A stretch of DNA of 64,000 nucleotides. It comes from Henricia sp. BOLD:AAB3569. Lineage: Eukaryota; Echinodermata; Asteroidea; Spinulosida; Echinasteridae. Shown in pieces: positions 21,229-31,800 of the stretch (the first letter of the stretch is position 1; every line of letters starts with the position of its first letter). The translations under genes and the position numbers were made by a program. Under the pieces are notes generated by a model, which searched no databases, had not been told where the DNA came from, and worked only from the letters and a program-made list of their open reading frames with translations. The stretch spans positions 310,001 through 374,000 of the forward strand of contig JBBELK010000375.1 in NCBI GenBank assembly GCA_037783545.1, given 5' to 3'.

Positions 21229-21369
21229 TTAAAGGCACAGGCTCGTCAGCAATGCGCGCGCGCCAAATTCGTGCCACTAAATACGCAGCTCCGTAGCAAA
21301 GGCATGGAGCTGCGTATTTCGTGCCACGAAATTGGCGCGCGCGCATTGCTGACGAGCCTGTGCCTTTAA
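21229..21369. mobile_element. pal-D palindromic MITE, TTAA duplication, copy 1
   Basis: 141 bp from TTAA to TTAA. The left arm AAAGGCACAGGCTCGTCAGC and the following aatgcgcgcgcgcc are repeated in complement at the right. An inner hairpin ctccgtagcaaaggcatggag and cgcagct/agctgcg stems make almost the whole element self-complementary. Copies: 29591, 41217 (split) and 57941. Confidence 0.9.
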
Positions 21370-21443
21370 GTTTTTGTAGTTAGTTCAGGACGCACGTACA
21401 GTGCCAAAACGCGCGCGCAGTCCAGGGCACGCGCGTGCAGTAC

Positions 21444-21490
21444 CAGGGCCGCGTTCCAAACACGCGAACGGTTCGTTAACGTTGGCGCCA
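21444..21490 (+). repeat. Half of the CAGGG hAT-like MITE
   Basis: cagggccgcgttccaaacac followed by gcgaacg and gttggcgccaacg resembles one end of the element at 911-1057. The other end is not found nearby. Confidence 0.5.
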
Positions 21491-22036
21491 ACGTTTGATC
21501 AATGTGGAATGGATTGTTTGCCAAAATACATTGTCAAGATGGCGGCCCCCACAGTCCCAGCAGTCGTACGGACGTTGCAATGTGGCTCAAGCATTTCCTC
21601 AAGCAAAATGTGCACTTCAGTATCCGGTCGTGTGCGTGCACGTTTACGTACAACACGCCTGCATTACGCGTAACGCGCGCGATCGAACAAAAACATCTCG
21701 ACATACATCTAGAACGCAGTGAATGCACAACATAGCAAAACGACAAGCTAATTTTGGTGAGTTTTTCCCGTTTACACAATAACACATTTATGAAGGGATT
21801 AAAAGTAGGTTTAGATAGTCTTATACAATCCGTTTTAAACCAGCTATCATGGTCCTCTGCGCTGATAAAAATGATGTTTATGGTGTTTTTGCGTCACTCG
21901 TGCTGCATTTCGCCGTAGCTCTGTGCACAACATTTTGATGACTCAGGTAACCAAAATGGAGATCCACTTTTTGGTTACCTCAACCTGAAGCTGTGATTGG
22001 TCAATTCCAAAATGGGCGGAGCTTACTGGATCGGTC
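21491..22036. other. No gene recognised
   Basis: Several overlapping 75-90 codon frames in CpG-richer sequence around 21.5-21.75 kb, with an aagatggcggcc word at 21535. No domain or splice evidence. CpG content could reflect regulatory DNA. Confidence 0.35.
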
Positions 22037-22134
22037 TATAGAGCTTCTGCACCGGCGGCCATGACAGGGGGCAGGTTTTCTTATTTAAATGATGTAACAA
22101 TAGAACCACAAAGCACCTACTCACGCAAGACACA
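22037..22134. mobile_element. fam-E palindromic MITE, left part (split by CACTA-like element 2)
   Basis: tatagagcttctgcaccggcggccatgacagggggcag is the inverted partner of the segment at 27361-27412. The intact paralogue at 38450-38597 shows the same sequence uninterrupted, with gacacatgg at the junction. This fixes the insertion point of the 5.2 kb element. Confidence 0.85.
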
Positions 22135-22149
22135 CACTCTAAGAAATAA

Positions 22150-22512
22150 TGGTTCAAGTCTGCACCTTAAAGGGTGCTTATCTTTGATACAATAGCAGCA
22201 CCCCAATAGGAGCAAATGTGCACCCTGTGAGTATGGAGCAAGTCTGCACCCCACATGAAGGTGCAAGCCTGCACCACACGGGGTGCAGGTATGCACCTCC
22301 AGAGGTTAAATCGTGCACCTTTAAGGGTGCAGAGCTTTGATACAATAGCAGCACCCTAAAGGGTGCAAATTTGAACCCGAAGACCAAGGTGCAAATATGC
22401 ACCTAAAAAATGGGGTGTAGGCTTTCAAAGCGGGGTGCAATTGTGCACCTCTAGGGGTAGTTATTGCACAACATGGCTGCATCCGCACCGAGGTGCAACT
22501 CTGCACCCTTAA
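22150..22512. repeat. Subterminal GGTGCA/TGCACC array, left end
   Basis: Around twenty instances of ggtgca or tgcacc in 360 bp, often as (a)agggtgca followed by a taatagcagcaccc-type block. A matching, shorter set is at 27220-27350. It defines the left subterminal zone of CACTA-like element 2. Confidence 0.85.
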
Positions 22513-23590
22513 AGTTCAATTATCAACCATGCAATAAATTCACGCTGGGGAAAAAATCACTGTTAATTTGGTCAATTAAAAATTATCGAAACATTTATTT
22601 ACAAAGCAAAAACTGTTTTAACATCTGGCAAGTATTGTGCGCGGGAGGTAAATTCCCTGTAACAAGGAGCAGTTTTTCATACATACAATGCATACAATGT
22701 ACAAGTATATGAGAGTTACAGTAATTACATGTATTAGAAAGCACATCAAACAACACTGCATTATTTCGGAAAAAGTAAATGTATAAATTGACACTATAAC
22801 CAAAAAAATGATGTCTTTAGCAAGGCTCCAGCGTCCTAGGTACAGTTACATTTTAAAACAAAAGTACAGAAAGATCCACATAGCTAAACTACAATTTCCA
22901 CAATTTTTTTTTTCCAATTACAAGTGGTATGCAAGTGATACATTTCATAGAACTTGGCAAGGTTTTTTTTGTTGTAATTTTCAGCAAAACTCATACTTCT
23001 GATTAAATCCTACAATTTGTTTATAAACGAGTGTTTAAAATTCGTGCAATAGAACGAACACTTTCATTCGTTGACAGATTTATTGTTCACCTCGTGGAAT
23101 AAGATATTTCTGTCAATTTATTAAAATTATTTGTACTACTGCACTGACAAACATTATTTGCATATTACTATACCTCATAAAATGTCTCCCATTTGGAATC
23201 ACTAACTTCAATAAAACAGCGAGCAAAACTGGGTTTGCTGCAATATTTTTTTTATGTAGCTTGGTGCGCATAATGCGGTGATATATGTGCTGCACCCGAA
23301 AGGTCTTTTACAACTGCAAAAGCGTATGTGTTTAATGTGCATGTGTATTACCTGGATACAGATCACTATACACTGGTTGTAATTTATTGTAGAAATTAAC
23401 AAAAAAAATAGACAACTGATATGTGGTGTTCAGTGGACTAGAATACAAATATTGACAGCTCGAGGGTGTTGGTGCAAACTACAGGCATGCAACTGTGTCA
23501 TTACAAAAAGAGCAAAATGCAAAAAATCGCCAACTTTGTACAGTGTTTTTTAATTTTCAATGAGACAAACAAAAAAGAGGAAATCAGCTG
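22513..23590. other. Interior of CACTA-like element 2, no exon seen
   Basis: AT-rich sequence with short frames of 60-82 codons on both strands, none with a domain or phase-matched neighbours. It may include untranslated sequence. Confidence 0.4.
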
Positions 23591-23594
23591 AAAA

Positions 23595-24120
23595 GTTGCA
23601 TGTTTGAAACTATCGTCCCGAGGTTATTTTTAGATGGCATGCCTGATATTTTCCCCGAGGCCGTTGGCCGAGGGAAAATAGCAAGCCTGCCATCTCAAAA
23701 TCACAGAGGGGGCGGTAATTTGCAACACCTGAATAAAGAGCAGTCAATATTTGTTTTATATACCTCATACATTGATCTTATATGTCAAATGATTAGTATT
23801 TTTGGACAAAATTGAGTTTTCTGAAAGCCGAGCGCAAGCCAAAATGCACATTTTCCACGTGAATGCGAACATCACTTCTCGTTGCTTCTCGCGTACGCCC
23901 GCATGTGCTGACACACCTTTGACATATGACGCAAAAGGTCAAACAATAGTACTTTTTCAGTTGCGCAAAAATGTACTATCCTTTGATCTATGACACAAAA
24001 GGTCGAACAATAGTACTTTGTTTTAGTTGCCCTCAGGAATGGTTCAACTAATACATGTCAGGTGATCTGCTTTTAACCAATCAGTGAACGAGACTCAATA
24101 TATGAGGTATATAATAAGAA
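23595..24120. repeat. Left arm of a ~1.4 kb inverted repeat
   Basis: Contains a self-complementary block (atggcatgcctg...caagcctgccat) followed by gagcagtcaatatttgt, tacctcatacattgat and a cttttaaccaatcagtgaacgag end. The same blocks occur in reverse order and complement at 24485-25015. The arms flank the terminal exon of the minus-strand gene. Confidence 0.8.
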
Positions 24121-24188
24121 TTTGCTCTAATGATTATGTATGAGGCATGGTAATATAAATTTCCTTGGCATCTAGTGGGAAATTGCAT

Positions 24189-24437
24189 TTATAAAACGCT
24201 GTACCTTGGCAGGCAAGGACTTGTTTTGGTTAAGACGTGCAAGGTACTGCTAATAGTGTTTTTACCCTGCCGAGGATATTCTACACCATACACATAAAAA
24301 GCTGCAAAGGTTGCAGAAACGCCCAATGGTATACTGCTGGTGGTGCACAGAACGGTTCCATCCATTTTGATGGCAAGGTCCACTGTGGTGAAGGGGTTTC
24401 CCTTGATGACCAGGGTAGGGGTTGGAACTATAGGCTC
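24189..24437 (-). CDS. Terminal exon, SAMD3-like C-terminal segment
   Basis: The acceptor catttgaacag leads directly into EPIVPTPTLVIKG, then VDLAIKMDGTVLCTTSSIPL, SATFAAFYVYGVEYP and a stop after 82 codons. The layout is PTLxIxG, a short beta-rich stretch, a helix with A/F/Y residues, then the EYP turn and an N-T helix. It matches, from memory, the C-terminus of abundant uncharacterised or SAMD3-like proteins of fish and invertebrates. It starts in phase 0, matching the donor of the exon at 25410. No stops interrupt it. The last ~15 residues run past the usual end and may be element-specific. Confidence 0.6.
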   Translation of the reverse strand, partial: EPIVPTPTLVIKGNPFTTVDLAIKMDGTVLCTTSSIPLGVSATFAAFYVYGVEYPRQGKNTISSTLHVLTKTSPCLPRYSVL

Positions 24438-24484
24438 CTGTTCAAATGTAAGTAAAAAATATAGCAATAATCAGTTAACTGAAA

Positions 24485-25015
24485 TATTAAATATTATATA
24501 CCTCATACAATGATTCTCATTCACCGATTGGTTAAAAGCAGATCACGCGACATGGATTAATTTCAATCTTTTCCGTGCGCAACTATTGTCTGACCTTTCG
24601 CATCAAGGTCAAAGGATAATACGTTTTAAAGTACTATTCCGCAGGACGTACAGAATATCACGCACGCATGTGCCAGTATGTGTGCGTGTGCCAGCAAGCG
24701 GGCGTTTGCGTCAAGCAACCAGTAGTTCACGCAGACAATGTACATTTTGGCTTGCTCTCGGTTAACTTAATTTTGTCAAAAAATACCAATCATTTGACAC
24801 AAAAAATCAATGTATGAGGTACATGTATATAAAACAAATATGGACTGCTCTATATTTGGGTGATGGTGCAAACTATACCGCCCCTAGGTGATCTTGACAT
24901 GGCATGCCTGCTATTTTCTCTCGGCCTGCAGCCTCGGGAAAATAGCAGGCATGCCATCTCAAGATCACCTCGGGACGATAGTTTGCACCATCACCCTCAT
25001 GAGCAGTCAATATTT
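24485..25015. repeat. Right arm of the ~1.4 kb inverted repeat
   Basis: Complement of 23595-24120. It starts tacctcatacaatgattctc and runs through gattggttaaaagcagatc. It ends in a strong hairpin at 24862-24998 whose arms (gatggtgcaaactat, ggcatgcctgctattttc) are nearly perfect. Each arm may be one copy of a MITE, inserted in opposite directions on either side of an exon. Confidence 0.8.
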
Positions 25016-25409
25016 GTATACTATTTTCAGCTTTATTTAATTTTCACACAAACCTTTAATAGTTGCTCTATAAATTAGGGAAGCATTGTGCAGCAAGATA
25101 TGTGACAAAGGGTTACCCCTTCGGCTTCCTTTGCTCCCCCATTTGTCTCAAACATCAGATGAATTTTTGTGTTTTAACAAAAGGTTTGGGGTGATGTACT
25201 TTTATCACACGTCGTGCTGGGTATATTGAAAGGTAATTTGTTGTTCCAGTTTTCCTCGGAATAGTCTTCGATAAAACTAAAGTATTGAACAGTTAAATAA
25301 TAGTACTGAACAGTTAATCTATTACTGCAACCCCTTTTACCACCACCAGCTATGATGCATCGGGCAGCACAGCCATGAGCCTTGAAATTACATTAGACAA
25401 TTAAGTTAC

Positions 25410-25489
25410 CTTGTCAATGACATCTATAGTCGGATCCTTTTCGGCCATCAACAATGGAATGAGCAGGCAACAGGCAGTAACTGTAAGCT
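25410..25489 (-). CDS. Internal exon, SAMD3-like gene
   Basis: The acceptor ttttgtttcag and donor GTAACT bound an 80 bp exon: two split-codon bases plus 26 codons. They include ACCLLIPLLMAEKDPTIDVI and end in phase 0. The hydrophobic LLIPLLM followed by an acidic D-P-T stretch recalls the L-P-I-L/F-L-x-E-D-P segment just upstream of the PTL block in SAMD3-like proteins (recollection of the family). It joins in frame with both neighbours. Confidence 0.55.
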
Positions 25490-25638
25490 CTGAAACAAAA
25501 TTAAACATTACATTTTAGTACTTATTTTAGCACAATATTGTCTTCTTCTCTTTGGTATCCCACTTTCTTGTCCTCTCCCCTTCACATTTTTGCCTGTCTT
25601 CAAAACAAAAGCAAATACAAAATGAATACGTACCTTAC

Positions 25639-25752
25639 GTGCTTTTCTAGTTGAAGTATATTTTTGCAGGCACTGCATAATGGTTTCTGCCTGCTTTATG
25701 ATTCCTGACCGCCATGGCGACTGTCTTCTGTAGGCACTCGTAAATGTCCTTT
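25639..25752 (-). CDS. Internal exon, SAMD3-like gene
   Basis: One frame is open from an acceptor-like gcagctacag (25753-25755) to a consensus GTAAGG donor at 25638. It has 37 codons including SAYRRQSPWRSGIIKQAETI and LQKYTSTRKA. It ends in phase 1, and the next exon starts with two bases (the split codon is CAG). The R-R-x-x-P-W...K-x-A-E-x-I pattern fits the middle region of SAMD3-like proteins. An alternative acceptor lies at 25782. A longer frame on the same strand has no phase match and was not preferred. Confidence 0.5.
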
Positions 25753-25789
25753 CTGTAGCTGCACTGCAATTCTTTTAGCAGCTGCAAAG

Positions 25790-26537
25790 AAAATATCAAA
25801 AAGAAAACATTACTCACAGAAAAACTAAATAATGAGTGTGGATTTTCTACTGGCATGGCCCATTTATCACAGTTTTTATAACGACAAACATGCATTTAAA
25901 AAAAACTAATAGGCCTACTAACTGAAATTAGAGCGGGCCTAAAAAAAAACAGAAAATGAAGCCTATGACCAGATCATGAGATGACTATCTGTATCACTAT
26001 TTTCCCAACATAACCGTGACAACAGGCCTAGGTCCTAAATTAACAAGTTAGTTAGTGAAGTGGTACTGGTAAATTTGTATGGCCTATTAGTTATACGGCA
26101 CATGTACTGTACTTATGTAGGCCTATGTTTTTACAACTCTGTGACAAGCACTTCCCATACCAGGGCCCGCCCACTGGCACTGGAATACAGCATTTTCATT
26201 TCATAATGTACTGTACATGCTGAACAATGTCAATGTACATTCAGACCTAGCAAAAACCTCAGTACAGTAAGTACATGTACAATCAGAAATGTAGACCTAG
26301 TACATGTACATGTACCTATACGTACGTATACATGTACACGGTAGGGCTATTTGTATCGATACATGCACAAATAAGGCATAGTTCGCCATGCACAACTCGA
26401 CCAGGCCCACAGTCTAGTCGATCGGCCGTGCATGATATGTGCAGACATGAAAAACTGACTGAACACAATGACTGGTCAGCAATAAACAATAAAAATGGCA
26501 ATAAAAACCCACTTGAAGATGCAAATATAACACTCAC
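25790..26537. other. Intron-like interior of CACTA-like element 2
   Basis: No SAM-domain exon could be found here on the minus strand, although one would be expected upstream of the three exons if the gene were complete. Dense acatgtac words lie at 26270-26340. Element 2 may be an internally deleted copy. Confidence 0.35.
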
Positions 26538-27020
26538 CTTTTACAAATTATTCTCTTGTTCGAATGTTGAAGTCTGGACGATCGTAGAAAAGTGCAAACA
26601 CACGGGACCTCACTATGCGTGACGTTATAGTAGGCACTCGATGTGACACGTTGGCGGTTTATTTAGACTGGCTCCCCGGCCGGAAAACTTAATATTGTAG
26701 ATTGGACTGGCGTGGCACCAGACTTGGTTTAAGCGGGAATTTTCAGGTACATAAATCACAGGAACGACAGATTGATTTCGCAATTCTCTAAAAATTATGC
26801 ATGAATTGAGTATTTGTTTATACAAATTTGCGACAAATATCTATACATTTTACACCGCACGTCCACAAAATTATAAACAAAATAAGTTACTGACTTACCC
26901 CGTCGAATTTTGTTTTGTTTAAAGTAATTTTCACATGTTTTCACCGTCGTCTTCCTTCTTCCATGTCATTGGTCAAATCAGGCCGCAAAGCTGTATGCCG
27001 TAATAACCTTTTTATAAGTC
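26538..27020 (-). promoter_or_regulatory. Possible promoter and leader of the minus-strand gene
   Basis: On the minus strand, ttataaaaagg (27007-27017) is a good TATA box. About 110 bases downstream is a consensus GTAAGT donor (26893-26898), and a second, GTGAGT, is at 26532-26537. These could bound untranslated leader exons. No start codon can be assigned with confidence. Confidence 0.35.
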
Positions 27021-27360
27021 GTTTCGGTACGCGTTGTCATACAGAGGCACTTAATTTCTCGGGTTTTCGTTGTTATCCATTAAATATTGACTTTATTTCC
27101 ATCGGTTTACTAAACGACAGTAATTTAGATATGAAACAGTCACGGTATTTTGTACCATTCATTGCAAAATAAGCTGACAGCAATTTGTCAGACTTGTGAG
27201 ACTAATCCTGAGAGCTGGAAGGTGCAGATTTACACCCTAACATGTGTGCACCCAAAGAGGTGCAGATTCGCTCCCTTCAAGGTGCAAATCTGCACCCACC
27301 AGAATTGCGCGCACTTTAGCAACATTCTGCACCCCAGTTGCACCCTAATTTCTTAGAGTG

Positions 27361-27412
27361 CATGGTAACAATGTGACTGCCCCCTGTCATGGCCGCCGTG
27401 CAAAGGCTCTAT
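27361..27412. mobile_element. fam-E palindromic MITE, right part
   Basis: catggtaacaatgtgactgccccctgtcatggccgcc continues the MITE begun at 22037. The final caaaggctctatt is the complement of the left tip. Confidence 0.85.
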
Positions 27413-29590
27413 TGGCCCCAGATCACTCAGCACTGAATCTAATATCCTTGAAAGTGTGTTGGCTAATCAACAAGAAGCCGTCAGTTGCGTGTCAGTTGCA
27501 TTCATGCACGATTCAAGTGGCAACACACCGGATATAATATAAATATACTGACACCGTATGAAGTAGATAATTTTGCAGTTCGAGGTATGTCTAATTAGCT
27601 TTGTGTCCTCATTAGCGTGTGTCCTTCATAGCTAAAATATCTGCGGCCTTTCACGGTTTTCAGCTTCTAGTAACTGAGAGTTACATGAGGGCTTCATATG
27701 TAATACCACAAAATTCTTCGTTATGTAATGTCGTGGGTTTTTGAAAGACTGCCATTCAGATTTAGGCATTTTTCATTACTGTAGCAATGTATATCCGCTA
27801 CTTGAGACTGTCGCTTGAGACTTCTGATCGATTTCCCGTACCTGTCATGTCAAGATACAAAAGCATTACGACGTAACTTTTCTACTCGTCTTTGCATTTT
27901 GTTATTGAGTTTTTGCTTGGAAAAGATGCAGAATTTACAGCTGTTGGGTAAAAGTTAACTTAAGCTAGCGACAGATGAGCGAGTAATATTAAATGTAAGT
28001 TTAGTAGATGTGTGCAACCATGGGCTCTGCGATGTAGGCATACACGGAGCATTAATAGAAATAACTACTGGAAAAGTAGTTGATTTATATATATATATTT
28101 GTATTTTAGCACTGACAGCCTCGTTATGGATGCTGAGCCATTGCATTACGTCACGCGTCTTTTCATTTGCAAATTACTTTGACCTCGTTTTCGATGACAA
28201 TTTGAAATTCGTTTATTACATCAAAAAGGGCAAATCGCTTCGCAGTTTAAACAAAAATGTAATGTACTGTGAGTCATGCTTCAGAATACAACATTAGCAC
28301 AGACTAGGAGATTTTTCGTGAAGCGTAGGCCTATGTACTACATGTCATCTACATATACGGTAGGAATTAATACGCCGAACCGCCTTCAAGCCCACTTGAA
28401 AAATATCATTTTCCACACTCCGGTTTGCCGCGGTAGTGAAAACATGCCCCAGAACAAGGTCCTTTGTATTGCAATGGTGTATTTTGAGTTAGATTCTAGG
28501 CTTTGTGTTTATGCTAACTGTGGCCTTGTTTGAGGTCGTTTGAGGTCGTTTCCGAAATATAATTAAACTTTTTTTGCCGCTGCTTTGAGAGAGCGTTTAA
28601 TTATATTACACTTTATTGAATACAATGTACAATAAATATATTGAATAGTACTGAATATTGAATAGTACTGTCGACAAAATGAATTTTGTCGTGAATTTGT
28701 CAGTACAGTGTATAGGCGTGCATATGTTTGTCCATTAAATTAAATGCATTTTTGTATCCATTCACTTTTTCACACGTTCAGTCATGACGTGTTTTAAGGC
28801 ATACATGTATTACCATTTGCGATGACCCAGAGAAACCATGCAGCTAAAATTTCTGCAGGCTGGTTTACAAATATGTTCCATTTGAACATTTTCTTCATAA
28901 CAATTACATGTAGGCCTACATGACTGCTGTTCAAAAAATGAACACTTAGCACGCTCTAAACAGCGCATGGCTCGTATAGTCAACAACTGGCGCGAATATT
29001 TTGGCGCCAGTGTTTTTGCGCGAATACGATGTATTATGGCCGTTTTCAAATCAAAAGTACCTGACTCGGCTTCAGACAGTCTTTTCGATTTTCTGTCCTG
29101 GCCGTGTGTACTTTATTTGTTTTGGTTTTTGTTAATTGTTGGTTTTATGTACTCTTGACAGAAGTCAACGTTCAAGTAGATGTTCAAACCAGCTATTTGT
29201 TTAGCCACGTTAATGTTTCTGAGTTTCGCGAAGCCTGAGCCTGTAATTCGTAAAGGGTACTTGCAAACCGGAAACTAAAGGTCAAACATTTTTATTTGTT
29301 TGTGACAAGTTCAGACAACATTTGCTTTATTTTATTTATTGAATCGGTAGAATTTAAGGTGCTTTTTTATTTATTGGCGTCTGGGCGCTTACAAACGCGG
29401 TACGGTAAAGTGATAATTCAAAGATATCATCACAACGTTATTGCCATTCCCTGACTGGTCCCCGGAAGTGTGACCCGCCACAAGACGTGCAGAGCTACCA
29501 ACTCTTCCTAATTTTGAAACATATTTTCTGGGAAAAATATGGCTGATTTTTGTAACTTCTGACAAATTAAAAACCCTCGTGGGTTGTCGG
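27413..29590. other. No gene; one fam-B fragment
   Basis: Mostly unassigned sequence. A fam-B fragment (gatgacccagagaaaccatgcagctaaaatttctgcaggc) lies at 28815-28880. Frames of 63-95 codons at 27.95-28.5 kb lack domains. A ggcgcgaatattttggcgccag hairpin lies near 28990. Confidence 0.4.
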
Positions 29591-29731
29591 TTAAAGGCAG
29601 ATGCTCGTCAGCAATGCGCGCGCGCCAAATTTGTGTCACGAAATACGCAGCTCCATAGCAAAGGCATGGAGCTGCGTATCTCGTGGCACGAATTTGGCGC
29701 GCGCGCATTGCTGACGAGCCTGTGCCTTTAA
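29591..29731. mobile_element. pal-D palindromic MITE, copy 2
   Basis: TTAA to TTAA, 141 bp, same structure as 21229-21369 (gctcgtcagcaatgcgcgcg and its complement, inner ctccatagcaaaggcatggag hairpin). One arm reads ggcagatgctcg in place of ggcacaggctcg. Confidence 0.9.
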
Positions 29732-29782
29732 TAACCTCAGAGATTTTGAGATGCATCTAAAGTCTGGAGCTCAACCTTTTTT

Positions 29783-29810
29783 GGGGGTTGGGGGGGGGGG
29801 GGGCGAGGGG
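29783..29810 (+). repeat. Poly-G tract
   Basis: A run of 14-15 G after ttgggggttg, followed by gcgagggg. Its length is likely to vary and may be misassembled. Confidence 0.7.
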
Positions 29811-29819
29811 AGTGTCTTC

Positions 29820-30494
29820 TCCAAAATCAGGAAGGGTTGGCATACTGCAGCTCTAGACTTACACGGTCTATTGTATGGTGTTCAGCACCTGCCATCCTAT
29901 TGCCATAACTGTTACTTGCAGTAATGCGTCGTACATCAAACAGTCGTCGGCTCACCGTTGCCGCATTGATACGTGCACGCGACTATATGATCAGCGGACG
30001 ATTTCGCCCAAGTATATTTACTTTAGTTAAAGAAACTCGAAACTCGAGAGAAACAAGACACAGTCCCGTCTTATCGATTACAGCGGACCGGTTAAAACCA
30101 CATAGCGGGATTATCAGCGTGGACGCTTTTGTTAAAAGGCGTATCGTTTACGCGGGATTCTGCGAGCGGTTTGCATAGAGACACGTGTACGGGACCTAAT
30201 CTAGTTAGTCTCTCTTTTAAACAACGGCGTTGGAGCGTTAAATTACTTCGAAATTGCGTCCGCGTTTGAAATTACACCGGCGGAGGGTCTGAGAGCAAAT
30301 TTTACAGGAAAACAGATCTTGTGTTACACCGTTGGCAAACGGTGAAAACTGATTTAGGAGTTCGCGTTTCAGTATATGATATTGACAGTCTTGTTGCTTG
30401 ATGCGAACCATAACTTTGTATAGAAGAAGAAAAGGTCGGAAGTCTGACGATGCAGTGAAAACGAAGAAAAAATATATCATGTCAGAACAATGAT
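29820..30494. other. No confident gene; one CpG-rich open frame
   Basis: An 84-codon plus-strand frame at 29924-30178 is rich in R and T codons, starts MRRTSNSRRLTVAALI and has no recognisable domain. The composition (many CG dinucleotides) differs from the neighbourhood. I cannot support a gene. Confidence 0.3.
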
Positions 30495-31330
30495 GACGGA
30501 GATTTGCAGTTACCCACAATTTTACTTCAAGAGTTGACAAGAATAACCCGACTAAAAGTGTTGATAGCAATGGTAACAAACACCACATGATTTTTCCCCC
30601 GTTTGCCAACTGAAGGTGCTCTTAAAGGCAGTAGGCCCCCTATACATCATTGGTAATCTCGAAAATCATAAAACGTTCACAGATTTACGCCTAACTTACA
30701 CAATATAAACATGATGACCGTAGAAAACCTCCCCTGAAATGGTTTTGTCTGAAGTGCTATAGTCTTTGAGAAATGAGTATTACTAAAACAATTAGTTTTC
30801 GTCTCAATTCAATTCGCCCCAAAACCATTTCGCCCAAGTGCCATTTCGCCCCAAATTACTTCGTCCAAACACTACATCGCCCAAAACCACTTCGCCCCAA
30901 AACCACTTCGTGCACAGGCCGTGGTTCAGAGCGAAGTGGTTTTAGGGCGAAATGACTGCAAACCCTTTTTTGACTGTTTTCTCAAAAGTTAGACGGAGTA
31001 AGTACGGAGCTGGTTTTTGCTCAGGTTGGTTTTAATCATGCATATCTTCAATCACACAGGAGGATAAAACTATTTGTAACAGTTTACCAATCATGTATAC
31101 TATCTTTAAAAAATGTAAACGATTTTGATACCATGCACCATTCAACACAAAACCGTGCATGGATTTTTAAGGTTTTCTTTAAGGTATACATTACTGCATT
31201 TATGTGGCTGAAATTTCTACTAAACAATTAAGGCAGTTTAATTATTAAAATTATTCTTTATATTTTTGAAATGCTGTTGTTGCTGGAATTCGTAAAACGT
31301 TTCATCTGCAAATGATACATATCGGAAATT
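30495..31330 (+). repeat. fam-B copy split by fam-C copy 4
   Basis: The fam-B blocks gcagttacccacaattttac, gagttgacaagaata, gtgttgatagcaatggtaac and caactgaaggtgctc end at a TTAA. They resume after the nested element with aatgtaaacgattttgatacc, ttcaacacaaaaccgtgcat and the 3' ggaattcgtaaaacgtttcatctgcaaatgat end. Confidence 0.8.
30622..31110 (+). mobile_element. fam-C MITE, copy 4, nested at TTAA
   Basis: Starts ttaaaggcagtagg and ends tatactatctttaa, with the full fam-C interior (fewer ttcgcccc units; the central palindrome is reduced to cgtctcaattcaattcgc). The fam-B flank shows one TTAA where the element sits, so TTAA is the target duplication. Confidence 0.85.
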
Positions 31331-31800
31331 AATTCATGTGGTGTTTGTTACCATTGCTATCAACACTTTGAGTAAGGTTTTTCTTGTCAACTCATGAAAA
31401 ACAAAATTGTGTCATTGCAAATGATACAGGCCCATCGTATCATTTGCAATGACCCAATTTTGTTTTACATGAGTTGACAAGAAAAACCTTACTCAAAGTG
31501 TTGATAGCAATGGTAACAAACACCATATATTTCCGTCCAAAATGGTATTTCCTGTTAGAAATTGACAACCGAAGGTGTTTTCTAAAAAAGTCCCGTGATT
31601 GTTTACCATTGACTTGTACACAAAATCCATATGTAGATTTTCAAGGTTTTCTGAAGCATTGATGCATCTATATTTATGTAGCTAAAATTTCTTCAGGCTA
31701 GTTTACCAACATTCTTCCTTAGATATGTTACACTCTTATTCCACGAATCTGTAAAAAGTTTTATCTTGCAAATGATACATAGGCCTTTAAAAATCTTTGA
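31331..31800. repeat. Two fam-B ends in inverted order forming a near-perfect hairpin
   Basis: A reverse fam-B 5' segment (31333-31427) is followed after nine bases by a direct fam-B copy (31437-31800). The arms match over about 95 bp: ccattgctatcaacactttgagtaaggtttttcttgtcaactc and its complement, then tcattgcaaatgatac / gtatcatttgcaatga. Confidence 0.8.

Larger units (their letters stand above)
22135..27360. mobile_element. CACTA-like DNA transposon 2 (5.23 kb)
   Basis: The ends are a 13 bp inverted repeat CACTCTAAGAAAT with CA on both flanks. The paralogous empty site at 38.5 kb has CA once, so the target duplication is 2 bp. Subterminal arrays of GGTGCA/TGCACC lie at both ends. The architecture matches CACTA-like element 1, with a different box. 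The interior carries a minus-strand gene segment and long inverted arms. No transposase is recognised. Confidence 0.85.

Noticed and set aside
25647..25895. Longer minus-strand frame (82 codons) overlapping the middle SAMD3-like exon
   Set aside because: It has no splice phase compatible with the next exon. The alternative frame, with a consensus donor, joins correctly.
26270..26345. Dense acatgtac words as a specific binding-site cluster
   Set aside because: The same words are scattered through the whole window. Nothing here marks them as a unit.
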